In this document: in pieces, positions 34,113 to 42,297 of the stretch
Layout: each line of letters opens with the position of its first letter
How positions within the stretch are numbered: position 1 is the first letter of the stretch
From: Kitasatospora sp. MMS16-BH015
Lineage (GTDB): Bacteria; Actinomycetota; Actinomycetes; Streptomycetales; Streptomycetaceae
Length of the DNA: 64,000 nucleotides
Assembly (NCBI RefSeq): GCF_002943525.1
Contig: NZ_CP025394.1
Span: 5,952,001 to 6,016,000 of the forward strand
Reading direction: 5' to 3'
Notes under the pieces: model-generated
The model's input: only the letters and a program-made list of their open reading frames with translations
Database searches by the model: none
Told to the model about the DNA's origin: nothing
Made by a program: the position numbers and the translations under genes

Positions 34113-36314
34113 ATGTCTGCCCTGGACGAACCCCTGACCAAGCTCGTCGGCGACCGCACCGCGAAGGTGCTGGCCGACAGCCTCAAGCTGCGCACGGTCG
34201 GCGACCTGCTGCACCACTACCCACGGCGGTACGTGGAGCGCGGCCAGCTCACCAGCCTGGACGACCTGGAGGTCGACGAGCACGTCACCGTGCTCGCCCG
34301 GATCGAGAAGGTCACCCTGATCCCGTTCAAGGCCCGCAAGGGTGACCGGCTGGAGGTGGTGGTCACCGACGGGCGCGGCCGGCTCAGCCTGGTCTTCTTC
34401 AACCAGGGCTGGCGGCAGAAGGAGCTGCGGCCCGGCGCCCAGGGCCTCTTCGCCGGCAAGGTGGGCGTCTTCAACCGCAGCCGCCAACTCGCCTCGCCCG
34501 ATTACCAGTTGATCGACGAGGAGGAGGGCGGCGGAGCCGCCGAGCAGTTCGCCGGCCGGCTCATCCCGGTCTACCCGGCCAGCGCCCAGCTGCCCAGCTG
34601 GAAGCTCTCGCTCTGCGTCGAGACGGCCCTCACCAAGCACCTCGGCGACCTGCGCGACCCGCTGCCCGAGGAGCTGCGCACCCGGCACGACCTGATCCCG
34701 CTGGCCGAGGCCGTCGAGCTGATCCACCGCCCGCGCAGCCAGGCCGACCGCGAGCGCGCCCAGGAGCGCCTGCGCTGGGACGAGGCCTTCGTGCTCCAGA
34801 CGGCGCTGGCCCAGCGCCGGGCCGAGGACGGCGCCCGCCCGGCCTTCGCCCGCAAGGGCGTGGCCGACGGCCTGCTGGACGCCTTCGACGCCCGGTTGCC
34901 GTTCACCCTCACCGAGGGGCAGCAGAAGGTGTGCGGCGAGATCTTCGCCGAGCTGGCCACCGAGCACCCGATGCACCGGCTGCTCCAGGGCGAGGTCGGC
35001 TCTGGCAAGACCTTGGTCGCGCTGCGGGCCATGCTGCGCACGGTGGACAGCGGCGGCCAGGCCGTGCTGCTCGCGCCCACCGAGGTGCTCGCCCAGCAGC
35101 ACCACCGCTCGATCGTCGAGATGATGGGCGATCTGGCCGAGGGCGGCTCGCTCTTCGGCTCCGAGATCGGCACCAAGGTGGTGCTGCTGACCGGCTCGAT
35201 GGGCGTGCCCGCGCGGCGGCAGGCGATGCTCGACATGGCCAGCGGCGACGCCGGGCTGGCGATCGGCACCCACGCGCTGATCGAGGACAAGGTGCAGTTC
35301 CAGGACCTCGGCCTGGTGGTGGTGGACGAGCAGCACCGCTTCGGCGTGGAGCAGCGCGACGCCCTCCGGGCCAAGGGCGAGCAGCCCCCGCACCTGCTGG
35401 TGATGACGGCCACGCCGATCCCGCGCACCGTGGCGATGACGGTCTTCGGCGATCTGGAGACCTCGGTGCTCGACCAGCTCCCGGCCGGGCGCTCGCCGAT
35501 CTCCACCCATGTGGTGCCGGCCCTGGAGAAGCCCAACTTCCTGGCCCGGGCCTGGGAGCGGGTCCGCGAGGAGGTCGGCAAGGGCCACCAGGCGTACGTG
35601 GTCTGCCCCCGGATCGGGGACGAGCCGGAGGACGGCAAGAAGAAGCGCAAGGCCACCCCGGACGACCCCGAGGACCTCGGCGCCGGCAGCGACGAGAAGC
35701 GGCCGCCGCTCTCGGTGGTGGAGACGGCCGAGAAGCTGGTCAAGGGCCCGCTGGCCGGGCTGCGGGTGGAGATCCTGCACGGGCGGCTGGCGCCGGAGGC
35801 CAAGGACGAGGTGATGCGGCGGTTCTCGGCGGGCGAGGTGGACGTGCTGGTCGCCACCACGGTGATCGAGGTCGGCGTCAACGTGCCGAACTCCACCGTC
35901 ATGGTGATCATGGACGCCGACCGGTTCGGCGTCTCCCAACTGCACCAGCTCCGCGGCCGGGTCGGCCGCGGCTCGGCGGCCGGCCTCTGCCTGCTGGTCA
36001 GCGAGATGCCGGCCGGCTCCTCGGCCCGGGCCCGGCTGGACGCGGTGGCCGCCACCCTGGACGGCTTCGAGCTCTCCCGGATCGACCTCGAACAGCGCCG
36101 CGAGGGCGACGTGCTGGGCCAGGCCCAGTCCGGGGTGAAGTCCTCGCTCAAGGTGCTCTCCGTCCTGGAGGACGAGGAGATCATCGCCACCGCCCGCGAG
36201 GAGGCCACCCGCCTGGTCGCCGCCGACCCGACCCTGGCCGCCCACCCTGCCCTCCGCGAGACCCTGGCGGGGCTGCTGGACGAGGACCGCGCAGCCTTCC
36301 TCGACAAGGGATAG
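34113..36314 (+). CDS. recG: ATP-dependent DNA helicase RecG
   Basis: A 733-residue branch-migrating helicase that remodels stalled forks and recombination intermediates. The N-terminal wedge/OB domain is followed by the two RecA-like domains: Walker A GEVGSGKTLVAL, DEQHRFG (the DEAH-type box), TATPIPRT, and the C-terminal motifs VLVATTVIEVGVNVPN and HQLRGRVGRG. A low-complexity acidic/lysine insert (EDGKKKRKATPDDPEDLG) lies in domain 2. The ATG at 34113 is preferred over the TTG directly before it. A composite REP element begins 12 bases after the stop. Confidence 0.95.
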   Translation: MSALDEPLTKLVGDRTAKVLADSLKLRTVGDLLHHYPRRYVERGQLTSLDDLEVDEHVTVLARIEKVTLIPFKARKGDRLEVVVTDGRGRLSLVFFNQGWRQKELRPGAQGLFAGKVGVFNRSRQLASPDYQLIDEEEGGGAAEQFAGRLIPVYPASAQLPSWKLSLCVETALTKHLGDLRDPLPEELRTRHDLIPLAEAVELIHRPRSQADRERAQERLRWDEAFVLQTALAQRRAEDGARPAFARKGVADGLLDAFDARLPFTLTEGQQKVCGEIFAELATEHPMHRLLQGEVGSGKTLVALRAMLRTVDSGGQAVLLAPTEVLAQQHHRSIVEMMGDLAEGGSLFGSEIGTKVVLLTGSMGVPARRQAMLDMASGDAGLAIGTHALIEDKVQFQDLGLVVVDEQHRFGVEQRDALRAKGEQPPHLLVMTATPIPRTVAMTVFGDLETSVLDQLPAGRSPISTHVVPALEKPNFLARAWERVREEVGKGHQAYVVCPRIGDEPEDGKKKRKATPDDPEDLGAGSDEKRPPLSVVETAEKLVKGPLAGLRVEILHGRLAPEAKDEVMRRFSAGEVDVLVATTVIEVGVNVPNSTVMVIMDADRFGVSQLHQLRGRVGRGSAAGLCLLVSEMPAGSSARARLDAVAATLDGFELSRIDLEQRREGDVLGQAQSGVKSSLKVLSVLEDEEIIATAREEATRLVAADPTLAAHPALRETLAGLLDEDRAAFLDKG

Positions 36315-36325
36315 ACCCGCCCCTC

Positions 36326-36476
36326 CAGGGGCGCGGGGAACTGCGCGAGATCGGAAGAAGCGCGCCTTCAAGATCGCAGAGATGCCCAGTTGCACCGTCA
36401 ACGGATAGTGCAAGTGGGCATCTGCGTAAGACAGCGGCAGCGTGCATGGCTGGCCGCGCCGTTCCCCGCGCCCCTG
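36326..36476 (+). repeat. Composite REP/BIME-like element R2
   Basis: About 151 bases. The left end is AGGGGCGCGGGGAACTGCGC then GAGATCGGAAG, and the right end is the inverted GGCCGCGCCGTTCCCCGCGC then CCCT. Internal blocks CAGTTGCACCGTCAACGGA, AGTGCAAGTGG and GCGTAAGACAGC are shared with R3 and R5. It fills most of the 257-base gap between recG and the next gene. Confidence 0.85.
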
Positions 36477-36571
36477 GTGGTGCCCTTGGTTGTCAGTGCC
36501 GGACGAGAGAATGTAAGTGTTCAGGGCGGTCCTCAAGGGCCGTTCCTGGCGCGACACTTGGGGGTCCTGCC

Positions 36572-37081
36572 ATGGCATTTCGTCATCTCAACGAGCTCCC
36601 GCTCGGCGACAAGGTCTTCCGGATCGAGCTCGCCAGCGAGGACGACCGCGAAATCACCCTCACCCTGACCGGCTGGCGGGAGGGCGCTTCCGCCAGCCCG
36701 CTCGCGAGCGGCAAGCTCCGCCTTCCGGTGGAGGACGTCGCCTCGCTCCGGATCGCGCTCAACCGGGCGCTGCGCGCCCTGGCGATCGTGGCCGACGTCT
36801 CCGAGCCGATCCCGGACCGGGACGTGCTCCGTGAGCTGTACCCCGGGCACGGCGCGCCGTGGGTGCCGCAGCACGAGGAGGAGCTGGTCCGCCGCTTCCA
36901 CGAGAACGAGACCGTCGCCCGGATAGCCGCCCGCTTCGGCCGCACGCCCGACTCCGTCCGCACCAAGCTCCGCGAGCTGGGCCACGACCCCCGCCGTCCG
37001 GAGTACTGCCCGCCCGACGGCTGCCTCTCCTGGTCGCGGTACGCCTCCCCGGCCCTGCTCGGAGCGGCCGCCGCCGAGTGA
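36572..37081 (+). CDS. Protein of unknown function with Myb/SANT-like helix-turn-helix end
   Basis: A 169-residue protein that I do not recognise by name. The N-terminal half (FRHLNELPLGDKVFRIELASEDDREITLTLTGWREG...) looks like a beta-rich domain. The C-terminal part (EEELVRRFHENETVARIAARFGRTPDSVRTKLRELGHDPRRPEYCPPDGCLSWSRY) reads as a trihelical DNA-binding unit of the kind that assesses an address by sequential helices. It follows recG across a REP element and precedes rsmD after a hairpin, so it is probably its own transcription unit. No strong Shine-Dalgarno is seen. Confidence 0.7.
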   Translation: MAFRHLNELPLGDKVFRIELASEDDREITLTLTGWREGASASPLASGKLRLPVEDVASLRIALNRALRALAIVADVSEPIPDRDVLRELYPGHGAPWVPQHEEELVRRFHENETVARIAARFGRTPDSVRTKLRELGHDPRRPEYCPPDGCLSWSRYASPALLGAAAAE

Positions 37082-37094
37082 CCGCTGCACCTCA

Positions 37095-37126
37095 GGAGCC
37101 CCGCCGGGAGATCCCGGCGGGGCTCC
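37095..37126 (+). terminator. Terminator before rsmD
   Basis: A 14-15 bp inverted repeat (37095-37109 and 37112-37126) starts 13 bases after the preceding stop codon. Confidence 0.75.
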
Positions 37127-37183
37127 GCCCGTATAGCGTGGGAGGCCAGCCCGACCCCTCCGACCCCAAGGATTGGCCCGCTC

Positions 37184-37768
37184 ATGACCCGCGTGATCGC
37201 CGGCACGGCCGGTGGCCGCCGCCTCGCCGTGCCGCCCGGCCGCAGCACCCGCCCGACCTCGGACAAGGCCCGGGAGGCGATGTTCTCCACGCTGGAGTCG
37301 CTGCGCGGCACGATCCACGGGGTCCGGATGCTCGATCTGTTCGGCGGGTCGGGGGCGGTCGGCCTGGAGGCGCTCAGCCGGGGCGCCGAGCACGTGCTGC
37401 TGGTGGAGGCCGACGCGAGCGCCGCCAAGGTGATCCGGGAGAACGTGAAGACCCTGGGCCTGCCCGGCGCCGAGGTGCGGGCCGACAAGGCCGAGCGGGT
37501 GGTCGCGGGGGCGCCGCCGCAGGCTCCGTACGACCTGGTCTTCCTGGACCCCCCGTACGTGGTGCCGGACGACACGCTGCGGGAGATGCTGATCACACTC
37601 CGCTCTGGGGGCTGGATCACGGAGGACGCACTCGTCACCGTGGAACGCAGCACCAGGGGCGGAGAGTTCGGCTGGCCGGAGGGCTTCGAGGGCTTGCGTT
37701 CGCGCAAGTACGGCGAGGGCACCCTCTGGTACGGTCGCGCCGCCGTCGAGGTCGATCAACACTCGTAG
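37184..37768 (+). CDS. rsmD: 16S rRNA (guanine(966)-N(2))-methyltransferase RsmD
   Basis: A 194-residue SAM-dependent methyltransferase. The N-terminus TRVIAGTAGGRRLAVPPG...RPTSDKAREAMFSTL is the RsmD signature. SAM motif I is LDLFGGSGAVGLEALSRG, and the catalytic DPPY motif sits in FLDPPYVVP. It is expected to modify G966 of 16S rRNA during 30S assembly. coaD begins 27 bases downstream, as in many actinobacteria. Confidence 0.95.
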   Translation: MTRVIAGTAGGRRLAVPPGRSTRPTSDKAREAMFSTLESLRGTIHGVRMLDLFGGSGAVGLEALSRGAEHVLLVEADASAAKVIRENVKTLGLPGAEVRADKAERVVAGAPPQAPYDLVFLDPPYVVPDDTLREMLITLRSGGWITEDALVTVERSTRGGEFGWPEGFEGLRSRKYGEGTLWYGRAAVEVDQHS

Positions 37769-37795
37769 CACCGCACCCCTCAAGGGAGTCCCCAG

Positions 37796-38281
37796 ATGCG
37801 CCGCGCCGTCTGCCCCGGGTCCTTCGACCCGATCACCAACGGCCACCTCGACATCATCGAGCGTGCGTCCAAGCTCTACGACGTGGTCCACGTCGCCGTG
37901 CTGATCAACAAGAACAAGCAGGGGATGTTCACGATCGAGGAGCGGATCGCGCTCATCGAGGAGACCACCGCGAAGCTGGGCAACATCGTGGTGGAGTCGC
38001 ACGCGGGCCTGCTGGTGGACTTCTGCCGGGACCGCGGCATCCCGGCGATCATCAAGGGCCTGCGGGCGGTCAGCGACTTCGACTACGAGCTGCAGATGGC
38101 CCAGATGAACCACGGGCTGACCGGGGTGGAGACGCTCTTCGTGCCGACCTCGCCGACGTACAGCTTCCTCTCCTCCAGCCTGGTGAAGGAGGTCGCCTCG
38201 TACGGCGGCGATGTCTCCCACCTGCTGCCGGAACTGGTGCACCGTCGGCTGGTCGAGCGGATCGCCGAACGCCGGGGCTGA
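37796..38281 (+). CDS. coaD: Phosphopantetheine adenylyltransferase
   Basis: A 161-residue nucleotidyltransferase for the fourth step of coenzyme A synthesis. It has the T/HxGH-type site in VCPGSFDPITNGHLDIIERA, IIKGLRAVSDFDYELQMAQMN and the C-terminal SSSLVKEVASYGGDVS. Its length is typical. It is co-transcribed with rsmD. Confidence 0.96.
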   Translation: MRRAVCPGSFDPITNGHLDIIERASKLYDVVHVAVLINKNKQGMFTIEERIALIEETTAKLGNIVVESHAGLLVDFCRDRGIPAIIKGLRAVSDFDYELQMAQMNHGLTGVETLFVPTSPTYSFLSSSLVKEVASYGGDVSHLLPELVHRRLVERIAERRG

Positions 38282-38400
38282 GCGGGTTTCGAGCTGCGGG
38301 GGCAGTGGCCGTACAGTCTGTACTCCTGCCCGACGATGTCAGGTCGTCGGGTGCCTGCCTCCGCCGCACCTCGGCGGCACACGGAAAGACCGAGACGCCC

Positions 38401-39543
38401 GTGGACGTGCAGAACAGACTGGACGCGATCGTCGCAGCGGTGGAGAACGCCCGCTCGATGCCGATGTCGGCCTCCTGTGTGGTGAACCGGGCCGAGTTGG
38501 TGGGCCTGCTCCAGTCACTCCGGGAGGCCCTGCCCGCCGAGCTCGCCCACGCCCAGTCGGTGATGGCCGACCACGAGCAGGTGGTGGCGGACGCCCAGGC
38601 CCAGGCCGACCAGATCATCCAGGGCGCGCACTCCGAGCGCGGTTCGCTGATCTCCGACACCGAGGTCGTCCGCCGGGCCCAGGCCGAGGCCGACCGGATC
38701 CTGGCCGAGGCCCGCGCCGAGGTGGAGACCAAGCGCGCCGAGGCCGACGACTACGTGGACAGCAAGCTGGCCAACTTCGAGGTCGTGCTCACCAAGACGC
38801 TCGGCGCCGTCGGCCGCGGCCGCACCAAGCTGCGCGGCGACGCGAGCGTCTTCGAGCAGGAGGGCTTCGAGGGCGACGGCGAGGAGTTCCAGCAGTCGTA
38901 CCGTAGCCCGAGCCCCGAGGTGGACGAGTACGTCGACGTGAAGCTCGCCACCCTGGAGGCGGTGCTCGGCAAGACGCTGGAGGCTGTCGGCAAGGGCCGC
39001 GACAAGCTGCTCGGCAAGGCCCCGATCGACGAGCTGGGCGCCTACCTGGCCGCCGCCGACCAGGCCCAGCAGCTCAAGGACCGCGCCGAGGCGGTGGCCG
39101 CCGGCTTCGCCGACGGCGGCGAGGAGCAGCCCTGGTACCGCGAGGAGCTGCCCCCGCAGCCCGCCGCCGTCCCGCAGCAGCAGACCTGGCCCGAGCAGAC
39201 CCCGGCCGCGGCCGGCTGGCAGGCCCCCGGCGAGGAGGCGTACGGCGCCCCGCAGTACGCCGGCCAGCAGCAGCCCTACGGCGACCCGTACGCGGCCCAG
39301 CAGGCCGACCCGTACGCCAACGCCTACGGCGGCTACCCGCAGGGCTACCAGCAGCAGCCGGACCCGTACGCCTACCAGCAGCCGCCGGGCTACCCCGAGC
39401 AGCAGCCCTACGCCGACCCCTACGGCTATCAGCAGGCGCCCCAGCAGCCCGCCCAGCCGCCGCAGGCCGGGCTGGACGAGACCAGCTTCTTCGACACCAG
39501 CATGATCGACATGACCAGGCTGCGGGAGCTCGGCGGCCGCTGA
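38401..39543 (+). CDS. sepIVA: SepIVA/DivIVA-like coiled-coil protein with Q/P/Y-rich tail
   Basis: About 380 residues. The first 220 are mostly helical coiled coil (ALPAELAHAQSVMADHEQVVADAQAQADQIIQ..., EADRILAEARAEVETKRAEADDYVDSKL). The two blocks VDSKLANFEVVLTKTLGAVGRGR and VDVKLATLEAVLGKTLEAVGKGR form an internal repeat. The last 110 residues are a QPY-rich disordered tail that ends in a conserved-looking DMTRLRELGGR. The gene lies in the coaD-yceD-rpmF-rnc neighbourhood where the mycobacterial septal protein SepIVA (Rv2927c) is found, so a role in polar growth or division is likely. The GTG at 38401 is weakly supported by a nearby GGAAAG. Confidence 0.82.
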   Translation: MDVQNRLDAIVAAVENARSMPMSASCVVNRAELVGLLQSLREALPAELAHAQSVMADHEQVVADAQAQADQIIQGAHSERGSLISDTEVVRRAQAEADRILAEARAEVETKRAEADDYVDSKLANFEVVLTKTLGAVGRGRTKLRGDASVFEQEGFEGDGEEFQQSYRSPSPEVDEYVDVKLATLEAVLGKTLEAVGKGRDKLLGKAPIDELGAYLAAADQAQQLKDRAEAVAAGFADGGEEQPWYREELPPQPAAVPQQQTWPEQTPAAAGWQAPGEEAYGAPQYAGQQQPYGDPYAAQQADPYANAYGGYPQGYQQQPDPYAYQQPPGYPEQQPYADPYGYQQAPQQPAQPPQAGLDETSFFDTSMIDMTRLRELGGR

Positions 39544-39566
39544 GCTCCGGGCCGGGCCGAGCGAAG

Positions 39567-39595
39567 TTGGGCCTGGCTGGACTCTCGGGTAGTCT
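39567..39595 (+). promoter_or_regulatory. Candidate sigma-70 type promoter for yceD-rpmF-rnc-mutM
   Basis: TTGGGC (39567-39572) and TAGTCT (39590-39595) are separated by exactly 17 bases, and lie about 78 bases before the start of the yceD-like gene. The -35 is imperfect. Confidence 0.45.
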
Positions 39596-39672
39596 GGCCC
39601 CTCCGGCCTCCGCATGCTGGCACGTCCGCGTGCACAGATCGAGCCACGGACGACGAGCTTCTCCCTCCGAAA

Positions 39673-40323
39673 GTGCAGGACACCTTGAACCGCCTCGACC
39701 ACCGCGACCCGCTCGTGTTCGACACGCATGAGCTCGGCCGTCGCCCGGGTTCGATGCGCAAGGTCTCCCGCGCCGTGGAGGCCCCCGAGGGCTTCGGGAT
39801 CGAAGACGTCATCGGCGTGCCGGAGAAGAGCGAGATCAAGCTGGAGCTCCGGCTGGAGTCCGTGATCGAGGGCGTCCTCGTGACCGGCACCGCCGAGGCC
39901 CGGGTCGAGGGCGAGTGCGTGCGCTGCCTGGAGCCGGTCGACGACGAGATCGACGTCGAGTTCCAGGAGCTGTACTACTACGCCGAGGCCGTCGAGCGCG
40001 CCCGCGCCACGGCCGAGGAGCTCGACGAGGATCTCGACGAGGATGAGACTTACCGACTCGAGGGCGATTTCTTCGACCTCGAGCCGGTGCTGCGTGACGC
40101 GGTGGTGCTCGCACTGCCGCTGCAGCCGGTGTGCCAGGAAGACTGCCTGGGTCTGTGCTCCGAGTGCGGGGCACGCCTGAGCGACGACCCGGACCACCAC
40201 CACGACGCCGCCGACCCCCGGTGGGCGGCTCTGCAGGGACTCTCCGCCGCCCCCGGCGACGAGGGTGACGGGATCAAGAACAGCGGTACCCGTGAGGGTC
40301 TCGCCGAGAACCAGGAGAAGTAG
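39673..40323 (+). CDS. yceD: DUF177/YceD-family protein
   Basis: A 216-residue YceD-type protein, the usual neighbour of rpmF. It has the N-terminal RDPLVFDTHELGRRPGS, a strand core ECVRCLEPVDDEIDVEFQELYYY, and the conserved zinc-like end QPVCQEDCLGLCSECGARLSDDPDHHHD. YceD has been linked to 23S rRNA/ribosome assembly in bacteria and plants. The GTG at 39673 lacks a good ribosome site; the TTG four codons on, after AGGA, is an alternative. Confidence 0.9.
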   Translation: MQDTLNRLDHRDPLVFDTHELGRRPGSMRKVSRAVEAPEGFGIEDVIGVPEKSEIKLELRLESVIEGVLVTGTAEARVEGECVRCLEPVDDEIDVEFQELYYYAEAVERARATAEELDEDLDEDETYRLEGDFFDLEPVLRDAVVLALPLQPVCQEDCLGLCSECGARLSDDPDHHHDAADPRWAALQGLSAAPGDEGDGIKNSGTREGLAENQEK

Positions 40324-40325
40324 CC

Positions 40326-40499
40326 GTGGCTGTTCCGAAGCGGAAGATGTCGCGCAGCAACACGCGCCACCGCCGTAGCAACTGGAAGGCCGTCGTTCCG
40401 GCCCTCGTGGCGTGCGACCGCTGCCACGAGCCGAAGCTCGGCCACATCGCGTGCCCGAGCTGCGGCACGTACAACCGTCGCCAGGTCCTCTCGGTCTGA
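40326..40499 (+). CDS. rpmF: 50S ribosomal protein bL32, zinc-binding form
   Basis: A 57-residue bL32 (MAVPKRKMSRSNTRHRRSNWKA...). Cysteines C30, C33, C43 and C46 form a zinc ribbon, so it is the zinc-dependent paralogue. The GTG lies two bases after the yceD stop, and rnc follows 20 bases after its own stop. The three genes form the widely conserved yceD-rpmF-rnc block. Confidence 0.95.
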   Translation: MAVPKRKMSRSNTRHRRSNWKAVVPALVACDRCHEPKLGHIACPSCGTYNRRQVLSV

Positions 40500-40519
40500 T
40501 CGGCGGGGTGTACGGATCG

Positions 40520-41299
40520 ATGTCGGATAGCAACTCAACCCGCAAGTCCGCTCCCACCGGGGGCAAGGCCGGCGGTCCGGCTTCGACCGAATACGACGTC
40601 CTGGAAGGGCGCCTCGGGTTCACGCTCGAGCGCGCCCTTCTGGTACGTGCACTGACTCATCGCAGCTACGCCTACGAGAACGGCGGACTGCCCACCAACG
40701 AGCGCCTGGAGTTCCTCGGCGACTCGGTGCTCGGGCTGGTCGTGACCGACACCCTCTACCGCATCCACCCGGACGTGGCCGAGGGCACGCTGGCCAAGCT
40801 GCGCGCCGCGGTGGTCAACTCCCGCGCGCTCGCCGAGGTGGGCCGCAGCCTGGAGCTGGGCGCGTTCATCCGCCTGGGCAAGGGCGAGGAGGGCACCGGT
40901 GGCCGCGACAAGTCCTCGATCCTCGCGGACACCGTCGAGGCCGTGATCGGCGCGATCTACCTGGACCAGGGCCTGGCCTCCGCCACGGAGTTCGTCCACC
41001 GCCTGTTCGACCCGCTGATTGAGGAGTCCTCTCAGCTGGGCGCGGGCCTGGACTGGAAGACCAGCCTCCAGGAGCTCACCGCCTCCGTGGGCATCGGCGT
41101 CCCCGAGTACGTGGTCACCGAATCCGGCCCCGACCACGAGAAGAGCTTCGCCGCCGCCGCCCGCGTCGCGGGTCAGGACTACGGTCACGGCGCAGGCCGC
41201 TCGAAGAAGGAAGCCGAGCAGAAGGCCGCCGAGAGCGCCTGGCGCGCGATCAAGGCCAAGTACGCCGAGATCGCCGGCCAGCCCAAGACCTCGGGCTGA
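40520..41299 (+). CDS. rnc: Ribonuclease III
   Basis: A 259-residue double-strand-specific endonuclease. The catalytic signature NERLEFLGDSVLGLVVT and the second acidic site DTVEAVIGAIYLD are present, followed by a C-terminal dsRBD (DWKTSLQELTASVGIG...GAGRSKKEAEQKAAESAW). In S. coelicolor this gene is absB (rncS), which affects antibiotic production through mRNA processing. The ATG at 40520 removes an upstream non-conserved extension. mutM starts 6 bases after the stop. Confidence 0.96.
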   Translation: MSDSNSTRKSAPTGGKAGGPASTEYDVLEGRLGFTLERALLVRALTHRSYAYENGGLPTNERLEFLGDSVLGLVVTDTLYRIHPDVAEGTLAKLRAAVVNSRALAEVGRSLELGAFIRLGKGEEGTGGRDKSSILADTVEAVIGAIYLDQGLASATEFVHRLFDPLIEESSQLGAGLDWKTSLQELTASVGIGVPEYVVTESGPDHEKSFAAAARVAGQDYGHGAGRSKKEAEQKAAESAWRAIKAKYAEIAGQPKTSG

Positions 41300-41305
41300 C
41301 CCCCG

Positions 41306-42142
41306 GTGCCGGAGCTCCCCGAAGTCGAGGTCGTCCGGCGCGGTCTGGCCCGCTGGGTGGCGGGCCGCACCGTGGCCGAAGCACAGGTGCTGCACCCCCG
41401 CAGCGTCCGCCGCCAGCCCGGCGGCGCGGCCGACTTCACCGCCCGGATCGCCGGCGCGACGCTGGGCGAGGCCCAGCGTCGCGGCAAGTACCTCTGGGTG
41501 CCGCTCGACTCCGGCCTGGCCATGGTCGGCCACCTCGGCATGAGCGGCCAACTCCTCGTCCAGGACCCGGTGACCCCCGACGAGACCCACCTGCGGGTCC
41601 GGCTCCGCTTCACCGACGCCGGCCGCGAGCTCCGCTTCGTCGACCAGCGCACCTTCGGCGGCCTGGCCGTCGAGGAGGCCGACGAGGCCGCCGTCCCGCT
41701 CTCGATCGCCCACATCGCCCTGGACCCGCTGGACCCCCGCTTCGACGACGCCGCCTTCGTGGCCGCGATCCGCGCCAAGCGCACCACCGTCAAGCGGGCC
41801 CTGCTCGACCAGACCCTGATCAGCGGCGTCGGCAACATCTACGCGGACGAAGCCCTCTGGCGCACCCGCCTCCACTACGACCGCCCCACCACGGCCCTCA
41901 CCCGTCCCAAGGCCGCCGAACTCCTCGCCCACGCCCGCGAGGTCATGACGGCCGCCCTGGCCGTCGGCGGCACCAGCTTCGACAGCCTCTACGTCAACGT
42001 GAACGGCGAGAGCGGCTACTTCTCCCGCGACCTCGACGCCTACGGGCGGGAGGGCGAGCCCTGCCGCCGCTGCGGCACGGCGATCCGCCGGGCCCCGTGG
42101 ATGAACCGCAGCAGCTATTTCTGCCCCCGCTGCCAACGCTGA
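41306..42142 (+). CDS. mutM: Formamidopyrimidine-DNA glycosylase
   Basis: A 278-residue Fpg that removes 8-oxoguanine and formamidopyrimidines. After loss of Met the catalytic Pro and Glu are in PELPEVEVVRRGL. A conserved lysine is in RRGKYLWV, and the H2TH region is LLDQTLISGVGNIYADEALW. C-terminal cysteines C253, C256, C273 and C276 form the zinc finger. The GTG start lies 6 bases after rnc. A composite repeat (R3) begins 4 bases after its stop codon. Confidence 0.96.
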   Translation: MPELPEVEVVRRGLARWVAGRTVAEAQVLHPRSVRRQPGGAADFTARIAGATLGEAQRRGKYLWVPLDSGLAMVGHLGMSGQLLVQDPVTPDETHLRVRLRFTDAGRELRFVDQRTFGGLAVEEADEAAVPLSIAHIALDPLDPRFDDAAFVAAIRAKRTTVKRALLDQTLISGVGNIYADEALWRTRLHYDRPTTALTRPKAAELLAHAREVMTAALAVGGTSFDSLYVNVNGESGYFSRDLDAYGREGEPCRRCGTAIRRAPWMNRSSYFCPRCQR

Positions 42143-42145
42143 CCC

Positions 42146-42297
42146 CAGGGGCGCGGGGAACGGCGCGGCCGACCCTGCACTCTGCGGCTGTCTTACGCGC
42201 TGAACCAGGTGCACTATCCGCGATCGGGGTGCAACTGGTTCTCTGCTTCAGGCGCTCTGACCGTTGCTTCCGACCTCGCGCAGTTCCCCGCGCCCCT
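42146..42297 (-). repeat. Composite REP/BIME-like element R3, inverted
   Basis: About 152 bases, the reverse complement of the R2/R5 type. The plus strand reads CAGGGGCGCGGGGAACGGCG at one end and CGCGCAGTTCCCCGCGCCCC at the other, and CTGTCTTACGC (the GCGTAAGACAG block reversed) lies inside. It spans the gap between mutM and the convergent membrane-protein gene and enters the latter. Confidence 0.85.
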
